This document shows positions 17,691 to 26,732 of a stretch of DNA of 64,000 nt, one piece after another. The DNA comes from Pseudoalteromonas galatheae. GTDB taxonomy: Bacteria > Pseudomonadota > Gammaproteobacteria > Enterobacterales > Alteromonadaceae. The notes under the pieces were generated by a model. It saw nothing but the letters and a program-made list of their open reading frames with translations, was not told the origin of the DNA and did not search any database. The translations under genes and the position numbers were made by a program. Each line of letters begins with the position of its first letter. The stretch's first letter is position 1. The stretch covers positions 1,609,001 to 1,673,000 of the forward strand of contig NZ_PNCO02000001.1 of assembly GCF_005886105.2 (NCBI RefSeq), written 5' to 3'.

Positions 17691-18709
17691 GCTTTATCGC
17701 AGCAGTAAAGGGAAAAGAGCCAGATTCGATTCAGTATGATCAAGATGCCATGTCGGCAACGCTGAGAGTAGGCGGGAGTGTGTCGTGGCGACACAACAAT
17801 CCAGCATTGTTAAAGCTTACTATCGCAGCGAAAAATAATGGTGCCATTGGCTGTGTAAATGGGATAGCCGTATTTCCTGATAAAGCAAGCGGTGAAAACG
17901 CATTTATAGATGAGATTGCGCGCGCTAAATATGGCGATATGATGCTAGGTGAAATGATAACCGAGTTTGCCAGTGACTATATTGTTCCACCGCCTAAGTG
18001 GGACGATGAAAAAAACGAGCCGATTTTACCTCATGAAGAACCAGAAACAGGCATGGATATGCATAAGCCAATTGATGACGCCAGAGCGTTTTTAGACTTA
18101 GTTGAACGCAAAATAGGATGGCAAGCTGGCAGCGAGGAACAAATCGAAAAAGACGTAGATAGCGAAGCGCAGCAAGTCGGCATCGTAAGCGGCCAAAACG
18201 TATTAATCAATGGTCGCACCGCAGTACATAAAGACAGTGGTGGCATGCTAAATACCATAGATGTTTGCTGGACTAAAATTGGTAAAGTTGTCGTGCCAAT
18301 TCCTTATAGCAATCTCGCCAAATCTAAAGACGCGGCAAGTACGGCAAGCTCCGTAAAAGTCAATGGCAACCCTGCAGCCAACATCAAAAGTAACTTTTCA
18401 AAGAGTACAGGTGATCAACCCGGTAAAAAGAAAGGCATTGCCAGCGGCACAATCAAAGGCAAAGCCGAATTCATTCTTGGCTCTTTTGATGTGTATATCG
18501 AAGGAAAGCCCGCCGTACGCCAAGGAGATCTTATGATCTCTAACAGTAAAAATACGCCGCCTTCTCCCCTTAATCAACCGGGCGGTGCTACTCCTAGCTC
18601 ACTGTCAGTGGCAAAAAGAGATGCAACCCCCGATAAATCAGGAAGTAAAAAGTTAAAAGTAAGCGTATCAGGTAAAGAGTATTACAAGGATGGAGTGAAA
18701 CTAGGATGA
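17687..18709 (+). CDS. PAAR-like (DUF4150) spike-tip protein with extra N-terminal domain
   Basis: The ATG at 17687 is chosen because it has AAGGAG upstream and overlaps the previous stop; an earlier in-frame start at 17630 would lie inside the upstream gene. The 340-aa protein has a DUF4150/PAAR-like domain from about residue 165 to 285 ('VLINGRTAVHKDSGGM', 'VNGNPAANIKSNF', 'IEGKPAVRQGDLM'). The N-terminal 80 residues contain 'WRHNNPALL' and 'GIAVFPDKASGENAFIDEI', resembling a small phage-tail and lysozyme-associated module with WRNNNPGN and FAxFPDxxxG motifs. PAAR-like proteins cap the VgrG spike and bind effectors. It overlaps the effector gene by four bases. Confidence 0.8.
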   Translation: MSFIAAVKGKEPDSIQYDQDAMSATLRVGGSVSWRHNNPALLKLTIAAKNNGAIGCVNGIAVFPDKASGENAFIDEIARAKYGDMMLGEMITEFASDYIVPPPKWDDEKNEPILPHEEPETGMDMHKPIDDARAFLDLVERKIGWQAGSEEQIEKDVDSEAQQVGIVSGQNVLINGRTAVHKDSGGMLNTIDVCWTKIGKVVVPIPYSNLAKSKDAASTASSVKVNGNPAANIKSNFSKSTGDQPGKKKGIASGTIKGKAEFILGSFDVYIEGKPAVRQGDLMISNSKNTPPSPLNQPGGATPSSLSVAKRDATPDKSGSKKLKVSVSGKEYYKDGVKLG

Positions 18710-21700
18710 GTGATTTTACAGTACCAGACTTAACGAATCTTGAAACCGCTCACAGAGAGCTGGTTTTTGAAGGGCTAGCAAACGACCAAGAGAAAGTGTC
18801 TTTGATGGTTGCTGATACTAACCCAGATCTTGGCACCTCGGGATACTACAAAATACCACTTGGTACTTCTTCGGCGAATGACACTGCACAAGATGCAGAA
18901 GTGGAGTTGGTCCATATTTATCCGTTGAGAATGGGGATAGAGGGAGAAGATCAGCTAAGAGAAGGATTTATCTATATTTACGTTGACGGACACTTATGGC
19001 GAGAGCTGGAAGTACTTCCAAGGGAAAATGGTGAGGGTGTCGCGTTTAAAGATGTCAATTTAGCCTTTCAAAAGGGTCATAGAGTTATTCGTGTTGCTGA
19101 ATACTCGTATAAAAAAGATAACTATGGCAAAGAGTGTAGTGTAGACAATACAGAATTAGCACTTCAGATGGTCGACAAAGGGGAGCGGAAAGCCACCACA
19201 GAAGAATTAAGTACTATCATCGTCCCAAACAAGTTGTATGGCCAACAGTGTAGTGTAGAAATCGCCTATTCAGAAACGCAATGGAGCTGGAAGCAAATTG
19301 AAGCATTTGGCGGTATGGCTGAAACGGATCCGCGTTTAAATTATGGACCAAGTGTAAAGCCCGGTCTTAACGGAGACCAAGCGACCAACAGACGTGCCAA
19401 CAGAATGCAAAAACTCGATAAGTTGGCAAGTTTTAAGCAGGGTTTCGATAATTCGACATTGCCCGAGCACCTAGTTTTACCCGTTCCAGATATGTCTGGT
19501 GTGTATGTACCGATACTAACCGACAGTTTAGGGTTAGCCCGTGACACCAGCGCCAGAGTTGCGATATACCGCAAGGAGTTGTTAAGCCTTCCCGTAGAAT
19601 CAATACAACAAGATCCTGAATTTAAATCAGAGTCAAACACAGAACGTTTTGAACCTAGTCCAAACCAATTGGCAAAGCATTCGTTAGCAACTGCAGTTCA
19701 GAGCACCTTCTTTCAATATCCAAATGGAATCAAAAAGAAGAAGGCGCTCGGAGTGGAAGTTGATGAAGACGCCGAAGATCTTGCACAGCAATATCAGGAG
19801 TATGTAGAAGATAGCTTCAGCACCACTGAATTTAGAAAATATCTTCACACTGACCGCGCCTTAGAACTTGGTCTATTAATAAACCAATCAAAAGCGAAGC
19901 TCTTTGAGATTATTAGCGACGAGCAAAAAAACAATTCTTTTTATTACTCCATTGAAGACTATGCCTACTACGATGATATACGCCGGTGCTTACTATACGC
20001 AGTATGCTCCGATGTACTCGGCCCAATAAAGGACTTAACCATTACTCTGATCAGTCATTTTGCGGTGTCAGATGATGATTTCAAAAAGTTAGATGAATTG
20101 GATGCGAATGACTTAGGGCAAGAATGTTGGCTAAAAGCGATGGGGACGCATCCGACTGAAAGGCTAAGATTAATTGAGCTGCTCTATCCTAAAAAGATAA
20201 AGGATGAGATGACTGCGTATGAGTGCCGTCTTAAAGGTTCAAACGACGAATTTGACACGCGCTTTGATCTTACGCTTATGCAAGATAACTTGCAGCCCTT
20301 ACATGACCAAGACTCATCATATACAGATGTGGTAAAACAAGTGCTCCGAAGAGCCTCACAGGCGATGTGGGGATTCTTGGTGATTGGTCTCGAGGTGCCA
20401 ACCGGATTAAATGCAGCACAAGGGCAGGATATCAAATCGGTATACGGTAACCGTAAAGACAAAGCAGAGGCCCTAGCGCTTAAAAAAAATGAATTGGAAA
20501 AGAAAAACGCCAAGTTAAAACGCGATATCAAAACCAAGAAAGCAGAAATTAACGCTCGAACCAAAGAACGTAACCGTGCTTTAAGCGTGGCTTCTGTAGA
20601 AGGAATGAATCGAAATTCAGCGATAGCAACATTGGATTTAGAAATAAAGAAGCTAGAGCAGGCCTTACGTGATTTTAAAAAAAGTGCTTCTAACACTCAG
20701 TATCAGTTGATGAACGCAAGGCGAGAACTGAGCGCATTATCTGGATCTTTTGAAGTTTCTAAATCATTTAGATTTGAGAGCGTGAGTGTTCGCGCAGATG
20801 TATTCAGTCGAACCAAACAGTTAATAGATGTGACGACAAATGGCTTGATAAAACAGATAAATCTATCAATTGCAGACTATTTAGATGGCAACTTACCAGA
20901 TGGCTTTTTACCTCTGGATTTTCAGTCAAAAGCTGAGCGAGCGTCCAAACGGCTAGATGGACTTGCAAAAGCAGCCGAAGCATTTGCTGACAGTCATAAA
21001 AAAAATCCTTCACATCCTTTGGTTAAAGCTTCTTTAGGCGAGACGAAGAATCTTCAACAACCAATAGACAAAATCTTATCTTTGGATGGCTCTTTGGATG
21101 ATATTGAAAAAATACTTGAGCGGCAAAAAATAAAAGCCGAATTTGCGCAAAAACGATTGCGGCAAAAAGTATTGGTGTTGGATACAAGTAAGATAAAAAA
21201 ACTCAAATACGAAGTCGGAGACATGGGCAAAGCTACTAAAAAACTTAGGGGCGAGATTGATGTCAATAGCTGGAAATTGGAGAGCATTAATAAAGAAGTC
21301 GATGCTTTGGAGCGACTATCTATGTTTGGTGCAAAACCTCAAGTATACAATATGTTACTAAATGGGGTATTGCCTATGGTTGCAGTATTAGAAGTAATAA
21401 ATTTTTACGACACAATAACAAATGCTAAAGCAAGTGGGCTTGCAAAAGCGTCAGCAGTTCTTGATTTTGCCGACATTATGATCAACATCAGTGTTAATTT
21501 GGTAGAAAAAAAGGTAGGGTTACCAACCCCTAGGCAAGTCAACGCCATATTACGAAATTCGGCATCGCACGTTTCAGGTATGGTTGTATTAAGAGGAGTA
21601 CTTGTTTTTACTGCAAATGCGATTTCGTTACTTGCTGCTGTTGTTAGCGCTTATGCTGCTTTTAAAGATGCAATGTCAGAAAAAGAGAGCGGAGATACCG

Positions 21701-22521
21701 CGTTATATTATGCCAATATGACGATGATGGTGGGTTTTTTGTCACTAACCGCTTCAGCAAGTTTAGTCGCTGCAACACATTTAATTTCCGCTTTAAGTGT
21801 TGGCGCAGTCGCAACATTAGGCACTATTGCATCTACGCTAGGATTATTGGGTTTGTTGGTTCTCTTAATTGGTGTTGGTTTATTGCTTATATTTCATGAA
21901 TCAGAAATTGAGGCATGGCTAAATGCTTGCCCTTGGAGTAAAAAACAGCAGCAAAAATACGTAGATGATACTAATAAATATTCATCAGCCAGAGCATCTA
22001 CGTGGCAACGTAAAATGGAAAATGCACTGATCGATTTTTATAGTATGTTATATTCTCCGGCAGTTAACATCGAATCATCTTTTATTGAAGTCGTGAAAGT
22101 GGAAGTTAGTGCACCTTTAATTAGTAAAAAAGAAGGGTTTTCTGCTCGTTTTTTTTGGTCTAAAAAGGGTGAGGATAAAATACAAGAACTAAATAGTCAT
22201 CAACTGGCTGAGCTAGGCAGAGGCTGGATTATATACCCTAATCGAACAGGTTTTTACTTTGAGTTTATTGAAAGTAAACTTCGTGAACTACTAAACCTAA
22301 AAATTGGAACTACCATTGAGCTTGTTGTTGAGGTAGAAAGCTATCCAAATGGAAAAGGTAATAAAGTGATAGAAAGTGCGACCGAGCTGTATTCTTTACC
22401 AACAGTTATTACAAAAAGTGATGACGAGTATGTGATTGATAAAGGTATTAGGTATACTGAGACTTTAGTGCGATTAAATGAATTGAATCCTGAAACAATA
22501 ACTGAATATTACATTGACTGA
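18706..22521 (+). CDS. Large VasX/BTH_I2691-like pore-forming T6SS effector
   Basis: This 1271-aa protein has an N-terminal VasX-like module: 'ELVHIYPLRMG', then 'REGFIYIYVDGHLWRELEV' near residues 85-105. A long middle part has coiled coils at about 575-635 and 660-690. The C-terminal third has hydrophobic segments at about 883-905, 958-985 and 1005-1063 (Ala/Gly/Leu-rich). These are followed by 'FHESEIEAWLNACPWSKKQ', like the HExxxxxW..xCPWG motif of the BTH_I2691 effector family. VasX-type proteins insert into the target inner membrane and dissipate the potential. It lies directly after a PAAR-like gene and before four membrane paralogues, which is the expected toxin-immunity order. Toxicity is inferred. 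Confidence 0.8.
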   Translation: MSDFTVPDLTNLETAHRELVFEGLANDQEKVSLMVADTNPDLGTSGYYKIPLGTSSANDTAQDAEVELVHIYPLRMGIEGEDQLREGFIYIYVDGHLWRELEVLPRENGEGVAFKDVNLAFQKGHRVIRVAEYSYKKDNYGKECSVDNTELALQMVDKGERKATTEELSTIIVPNKLYGQQCSVEIAYSETQWSWKQIEAFGGMAETDPRLNYGPSVKPGLNGDQATNRRANRMQKLDKLASFKQGFDNSTLPEHLVLPVPDMSGVYVPILTDSLGLARDTSARVAIYRKELLSLPVESIQQDPEFKSESNTERFEPSPNQLAKHSLATAVQSTFFQYPNGIKKKKALGVEVDEDAEDLAQQYQEYVEDSFSTTEFRKYLHTDRALELGLLINQSKAKLFEIISDEQKNNSFYYSIEDYAYYDDIRRCLLYAVCSDVLGPIKDLTITLISHFAVSDDDFKKLDELDANDLGQECWLKAMGTHPTERLRLIELLYPKKIKDEMTAYECRLKGSNDEFDTRFDLTLMQDNLQPLHDQDSSYTDVVKQVLRRASQAMWGFLVIGLEVPTGLNAAQGQDIKSVYGNRKDKAEALALKKNELEKKNAKLKRDIKTKKAEINARTKERNRALSVASVEGMNRNSAIATLDLEIKKLEQALRDFKKSASNTQYQLMNARRELSALSGSFEVSKSFRFESVSVRADVFSRTKQLIDVTTNGLIKQINLSIADYLDGNLPDGFLPLDFQSKAERASKRLDGLAKAAEAFADSHKKNPSHPLVKASLGETKNLQQPIDKILSLDGSLDDIEKILERQKIKAEFAQKRLRQKVLVLDTSKIKKLKYEVGDMGKATKKLRGEIDVNSWKLESINKEVDALERLSMFGAKPQVYNMLLNGVLPMVAVLEVINFYDTITNAKASGLAKASAVLDFADIMINISVNLVEKKVGLPTPRQVNAILRNSASHVSGMVVLRGVLVFTANAISLLAAVVSAYAAFKDAMSEKESGDTALYYANMTMMVGFLSLTASASLVAATHLISALSVGAVATLGTIASTLGLLGLLVLLIGVGLLLIFHESEIEAWLNACPWSKKQQQKYVDDTNKYSSARASTWQRKMENALIDFYSMLYSPAVNIESSFIEVVKVEVSAPLISKKEGFSARFFWSKKGEDKIQELNSHQLAELGRGWIIYPNRTGFYFEFIESKLRELLNLKIGTTIELVVEVESYPNGKGNKVIESATELYSLPTVITKSDDEYVIDKGIRYTETLVRLNELNPETITEYYID

Positions 22522-22617
22522 ATGCAATGCGCTGTTTTTAAAGTAAATATTTAGAAAAATCTTTTAATTAAAATTTAGCTCCTCAACAAGGGTACTGGCA
22601 TAAAAAGGGCACTAAAT

Positions 22618-23571
22618 ATGAAAGAGATAAAGGACATGACTCATGAAGAAGTACGTAATTATTTAGCAAAGAGGGCTAAAGAAAGAGAAGTGCTCTACCA
22701 AAAAGGAGCTACTGAAGAAGAGAAGCGAGAAGCAGAACTAGATGCATATGGCGATAGACTAATGGGGTATTGCCTAGGTGATGCATATTATGAAGAACTA
22801 CCAAAAGATCATCTTCATAACTTAAGCTATAAGGAACGCTTAGCTAAGGCTGAAGAATTAAACGGCTGTAAGTTTAAAGACGCAAAACCCTGTAAAGACG
22901 CGTTTGCACCGAGAGACGACTTTAGCGGCTCGAGTTACCCAAGTCAATGTGATGGTCGAATTGTTTCTGTGCCGCGCTCTCCAGGGTTATGGTCTCTAAG
23001 ACTGCATGGATTGGTATTAGGCCCTATTATTGGAATTTGTCTGTTAGTGGTTAGTATGACAGACGATAGTCTGCCAGTTTGGCATTCATGGCTGGGGCTG
23101 TTTTTACTGACTTTATTTCCTTTAATAATGTACAAAATAGGGAATGCAATTCGCATCGTGGATGCAATCGAGTTTAACCGCCATACCGGGCTGGTAAGAA
23201 CGCCCTACACCTTATTCAGAAAGCCATTTTATATCCCCATAGAAGACCTAGAGTTTGTTGTCGGTCCAGAGATAAAAAATATGCGAGGCAGCGCATCGAT
23301 GCAAACGGGTTACTTAAGTTGTAGAAAATACCCCGAGCACTATTGGTTTGGAAATCGTATTGGTATTGCAGGGGGCGGCGATACTCACGATTGGTCACAA
23401 ATGAATAGGTTTATGGATATTACTCAACCAATTGACGAGTACTATCACAGTGCTATGGAGTATACGTTTAAAAAGAATAGGAATGCTCATGGCAACGGCC
23501 CATTTCCAGAGGTGATGAAAAAGTACTTTGATGCCGACGACTGCCAAATTAATCGTATGGAAGTGTGGTAG
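22618..23571 (+). CDS. Putative immunity membrane protein, paralogue 1 (DUF6708-like)
   Basis: This 317-aa protein is the first of four tandem paralogues. It has a charged N-terminal region with the shared core 'KDHLHNLSYKERLAKAEELN', two membrane segments at about 127-146 and 155-175, and a strongly conserved cytosolic part ('AIEFNRHTGLVRTPYTLFRK', 'SMQTGYLSCRKYPEHYWFG', 'GNGPFPEVMKKYFDADDCQ'). The pattern recalls DUF6708, a family often encoded beside T6SS effectors. Position after a pore-forming effector suggests inner-membrane immunity. The N-terminus is nearly identical to that of paralogue 4. Function is inferred from context. Confidence 0.7.
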   Translation: MKEIKDMTHEEVRNYLAKRAKEREVLYQKGATEEEKREAELDAYGDRLMGYCLGDAYYEELPKDHLHNLSYKERLAKAEELNGCKFKDAKPCKDAFAPRDDFSGSSYPSQCDGRIVSVPRSPGLWSLRLHGLVLGPIIGICLLVVSMTDDSLPVWHSWLGLFLLTLFPLIMYKIGNAIRIVDAIEFNRHTGLVRTPYTLFRKPFYIPIEDLEFVVGPEIKNMRGSASMQTGYLSCRKYPEHYWFGNRIGIAGGGDTHDWSQMNRFMDITQPIDEYYHSAMEYTFKKNRNAHGNGPFPEVMKKYFDADDCQINRMEVW

Positions 23572-23622
23572 GGCGTTAATCATTACAAGTGCTTTCTAGT
23601 AGTCAGCTAAAAGGAGTTGTTG

Positions 23623-24579
23623 ATGAAAAAGATTGAAGAGATGACTCAAGAAGAACGGGATATTTATTTAATAGAAAGGGCTAAAGAAAGAAGCAGAAAA
23701 TACCGCGAAGAAGCTACCGAAGAAGAAAAAGAAGACTTTGCAAAAACTGACGCATATATAGATAGAGAAACAGGTTACCGTCTTAGCGGTATTTTTTATG
23801 AAGAACTACCAAAAGATCATCTTCATAACTTAAGCTATGAGGAACGCTTAGCCAAGGCTGAAGAACTAAACGGCTGTAAGTTTAAAGAAGCAAAACCCTG
23901 TAAAGACAGATTTGCGCCGAGAGACGACTTTAGTGGTGTAAGTTACTCGAGTAAATGTGATGGCCAGATTGTTTCTGTACCGCGCTCTCCAGGGCTATGG
24001 TCACTTAGATTGCTTTCATTGGTATGGGGTCCTTTGGCTGGAATAAGTTTATTAGTAGTTAGTATGACAGACGACAGTATGCCAGCTGGGTATTCATGGT
24101 TGGGGCTGTTTTTACTGACTGCATTCCCTTTAATAATGTACAAATTAGGGAATGCAATTCGTTTTATTGATGCAATAGAGTTTAATCGCCATACCGGACT
24201 GGTAAAAACGCCTTACACCTTATTCAGAAAGCCATTTTATATCCCCATAGAAGATCTTGAGTATGTTGTTGGTCCAGAAGTAAAGAACGCACGAGGTAGC
24301 GCATCGATGCAAACGGGTTACTTAAGTTGTAGAAAATACCCAGAACATTATTGGTTGGGAAATCGTATTGGTATTGCAGGAGGAGGTGATGTTCACGATT
24401 GGTCACAAATGAATAGGTTTATGGATATTACTCAACCGATTGACGAGTACTATCACAAATCTATGGAGATCCAGTTTAAGAATAACAGGAATGCTCACGG
24501 CAATGGCCCATTTCCAGAGGTGATGAAAAAGTACTTTGATGCAGATGACTGCCAAATTAATCGCATGGAAGTGTGGTAG
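23623..24579 (+). CDS. Putative immunity membrane protein, paralogue 2
   Basis: This 318-aa copy starts at the ATG at 23623, preceded by AAAAGGAG; a TTG two codons upstream is less likely. Its N-terminus ('MKKIEEMTQEERDIYLIERA') differs from paralogue 1 and resembles paralogue 3. The membrane pair at about 125-175 has its own variants ('LRLLSLVWGPLAGISLLVVS'), while the C-terminal half is almost the same as copies 1 and 4. It is intact, with no frameshift. A related but distinct immunity specificity is possible. Confidence 0.7.
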   Translation: MKKIEEMTQEERDIYLIERAKERSRKYREEATEEEKEDFAKTDAYIDRETGYRLSGIFYEELPKDHLHNLSYEERLAKAEELNGCKFKEAKPCKDRFAPRDDFSGVSYSSKCDGQIVSVPRSPGLWSLRLLSLVWGPLAGISLLVVSMTDDSMPAGYSWLGLFLLTAFPLIMYKLGNAIRFIDAIEFNRHTGLVKTPYTLFRKPFYIPIEDLEYVVGPEVKNARGSASMQTGYLSCRKYPEHYWLGNRIGIAGGGDVHDWSQMNRFMDITQPIDEYYHKSMEIQFKNNRNAHGNGPFPEVMKKYFDADDCQINRMEVW

Positions 24580-24630
24580 GGCGTTAATCATTACAAGTGC
24601 TTTCTAGTGGTTGACTAAAAGGAATTGGTG

Positions 24631-25593
24631 ATGAAAAAGATTGAAGATATGACTCAGGAAGAGCTAGATAGCTATTTGGCAAATAAAGCGAAGGAAAGAG
24701 TGCGCTATTACCGAGAGGAAGCAACAGAAGAAGAAAAGAAAAAGGATGCTGAAATAGACGCGTATTTTGATAGACAATTAGTTTATCGTCGAAGCGGTAT
24801 TTTTTATGAAGAGCAACCAAAAGATCATCTCCATAATCAAAGCTATAAGGAACGACTCGTCAAGGCTGAAGAATTAAACGGTTGTAAGTTTAAAGACGCA
24901 AAGCCCTGTAAAGACGCATTTGCCCCAAGAGATGATTTTGATGGCCCTAAACGCCTCTTTGGTGCTTGGAATTGTGACGGTGAAAAAGTTGCGGTAGTTC
25001 GCCACCCAAGCCTAATACTTTTTAGAATGGTAATAACCATATTGTCCGCAATTGCTGGGTTTATGTTGATTGTACTGACACTGGTTGATGCATTTCCGGT
25101 AGACTATTTATACTTGAGTTTGGCAGGTCTTTTCATCACGCCTTTCTTGTTGTTTAAATTTTCTGACGCTTTACGGTTTATTGATAACATAGAGTTTAAT
25201 CGTCACACTGGGTTGGTGCGAACGCCTTATACCTTATTTAGAAAACCATTTTATATTCCAATAGAAGATCTTGAATATGTGGTGGGCGTTGAGGTGAAAA
25301 GCGCAAGAGGAGGTGGCTCGTTCCAAACGGGTTATCTAAGTTGCAGAAAGTATCCAGAAAAGTTTTGGTTTGGCCATGCGATTGGACTTGGAGATGGTGG
25401 GAACCTAAACGATTGGGCTCAGATAAATCGGTTTATGGACACTACCCAACCGATAGATAGGTACTACTACGAAATCATGGAGTATCACTATAAGCTCGAT
25501 AAGAACGCTCACTTTAACGGCCCATTTCCAGAGGTAATGAAAAAGTACTTTGATGCCGATGACTGCCAAGTAAACCGCTGGAAAGTGTGGTAG
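24631..25593 (+). CDS. Putative immunity membrane protein, paralogue 3 (most divergent)
   Basis: This 320-aa copy begins at ATG 24631 after AAAAGGA; the GTG at 24625 is an alternative. It is the most divergent member. The region before and through the membrane segments is replaced by 'NCDGEKVAVVRHPSLILFRM' and two different hydrophobic helices. The N-terminal core ('KDHLHNQSYKERLVKAEELN') and C-terminal signature ('GNLNDWAQINRFMDTTQPID', 'FNGPFPEVMKKYFDADDCQ') are retained. Divergence centred on the membrane part fits selection on the surface that meets the toxin, but this is inference. Confidence 0.7.
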   Translation: MKKIEDMTQEELDSYLANKAKERVRYYREEATEEEKKKDAEIDAYFDRQLVYRRSGIFYEEQPKDHLHNQSYKERLVKAEELNGCKFKDAKPCKDAFAPRDDFDGPKRLFGAWNCDGEKVAVVRHPSLILFRMVITILSAIAGFMLIVLTLVDAFPVDYLYLSLAGLFITPFLLFKFSDALRFIDNIEFNRHTGLVRTPYTLFRKPFYIPIEDLEYVVGVEVKSARGGGSFQTGYLSCRKYPEKFWFGHAIGLGDGGNLNDWAQINRFMDTTQPIDRYYYEIMEYHYKLDKNAHFNGPFPEVMKKYFDADDCQVNRWKVW

Positions 25594-25639
25594 AGGGTTA
25601 GTATTACAAGTGCTTTAAGTAGTTAATCAAAAGGAGTTA

Positions 25640-26596
25640 ATGGTGAAAGAGATAAAGGACATGACTCACGAGGAGATACGTAATTATTTAGCAAAGAGGG
25701 CTAAAGAAAGAGAAGTGCTCTACCAAAAAGGAGCTACTGAAGAAGAGAAGCGGGAAGCAGAACTAGAAGCATACAGTGATAGACGAGTAGGTTACTGCCT
25801 AAGTGAAGCTTATTATGAAGATCTAACTAAAGACCATCTCCATAACTTAAGCTATGAGGAACGCTTAGCCAAGGCTGAAGAGCTAAACGGCTGTAAGTTT
25901 AAAGACGCAAAACCCTGTAAAGACAGATTCGCGCCGAGAGACGACTTTAGTGGCGTAAGTTACCCTAGCCAATGCGATGGTAGGGTTGTTTCCGTACCGC
26001 GCTCACCGGGATTATGGTCTATTAGGCTACATGGGTTGGTATTAGGCCCTATCATTGGGATTTGTCTGTTAGGGGTAAGTATGACAGACGACAGTATGCC
26101 AGCTTGGCATTCATGGTTGGGGCTGTTTTTACTGACTGCATTCCCTTTAATAATGTACAAAATAGGGAATGCAATTCGTATTGTGGATGCAATCGAGTTT
26201 AACCGTCATACCGGACTGGTAAGAACGCCCTACACCTTATTCAGAAAGCCATTTTATATCCCCATAGAAGATCTTGAGTATGTTGTTGGTCCAGAAGTAA
26301 AAAATATGCGAGGTAGCGCATCGATGCAAACGGGTTACTTAAGTTGTAGAAAATACCCCGAGCACTATTGGTTTGGAAATCGTATTGGTATTGCAGGGGG
26401 CGGCGATACTCACGATTGGTCACAAAAGAATAGGTTTATGGATATTACTCAACCGGTAAACCGATATTACTATAAAGCTATGGAGTATACGTTTAAGAAG
26501 AATAGAAATGCTCACGGCAATGGTCCATTTCCAGAGGTGATGAAAAAGTACTTTGATGCCGATGACTACCAAATTAATCGTATGGAAGTGTGGTAA
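25640..26596 (+). CDS. Putative immunity membrane protein, paralogue 4
   Basis: This 318-aa copy may start at ATG 25640 or at the next codon, GTG 25643, which aligns with the ATG of paralogue 1 and sits at a better distance from AAGGAG. Its N-terminal 40 residues are nearly identical to copy 1. Its C-terminal half is close to copies 1 and 2, with one change in the end motif ('DADDYQINRMEVW' in place of DADDCQ). It is intact. It ends the T6SS cargo block; the next gene is an unrelated lipoprotein. Confidence 0.7.
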   Translation: MVKEIKDMTHEEIRNYLAKRAKEREVLYQKGATEEEKREAELEAYSDRRVGYCLSEAYYEDLTKDHLHNLSYEERLAKAEELNGCKFKDAKPCKDRFAPRDDFSGVSYPSQCDGRVVSVPRSPGLWSIRLHGLVLGPIIGICLLGVSMTDDSMPAWHSWLGLFLLTAFPLIMYKIGNAIRIVDAIEFNRHTGLVRTPYTLFRKPFYIPIEDLEYVVGPEVKNMRGSASMQTGYLSCRKYPEHYWFGNRIGIAGGGDTHDWSQKNRFMDITQPVNRYYYKAMEYTFKKNRNAHGNGPFPEVMKKYFDADDYQINRMEVW

Positions 26597-26732
26597 TGAC
26601 GAAAAGTCAAAGTAGGTACAAGCAAGGCGTTAGTAAAGCGGGTATTCATTTTAGGCCGTCTAGAGTGCATGTTAAGTTTTTGTGGCTAGCAGCTGCATGT
26701 ACTAAATGAGCCAAAATTTAGGAGATTATATA

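Larger units (their letters stand above)
22618..26596 (+). repeat. Four-fold tandem gene duplication (about 1 kb units)
   Basis: Four units of about 1.0 kb follow one another, each with one open gene and a short linker. The linkers at about 23572-23622, 24580-24630 and 25594-25639 are themselves homologous (shared TTACAAGTGCTTT and AAAAGGA elements), so the unit duplicated with its ribosome site. Units 1 and 4 share one N-terminal type; units 2 and 3 share another. Confidence 0.9.
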
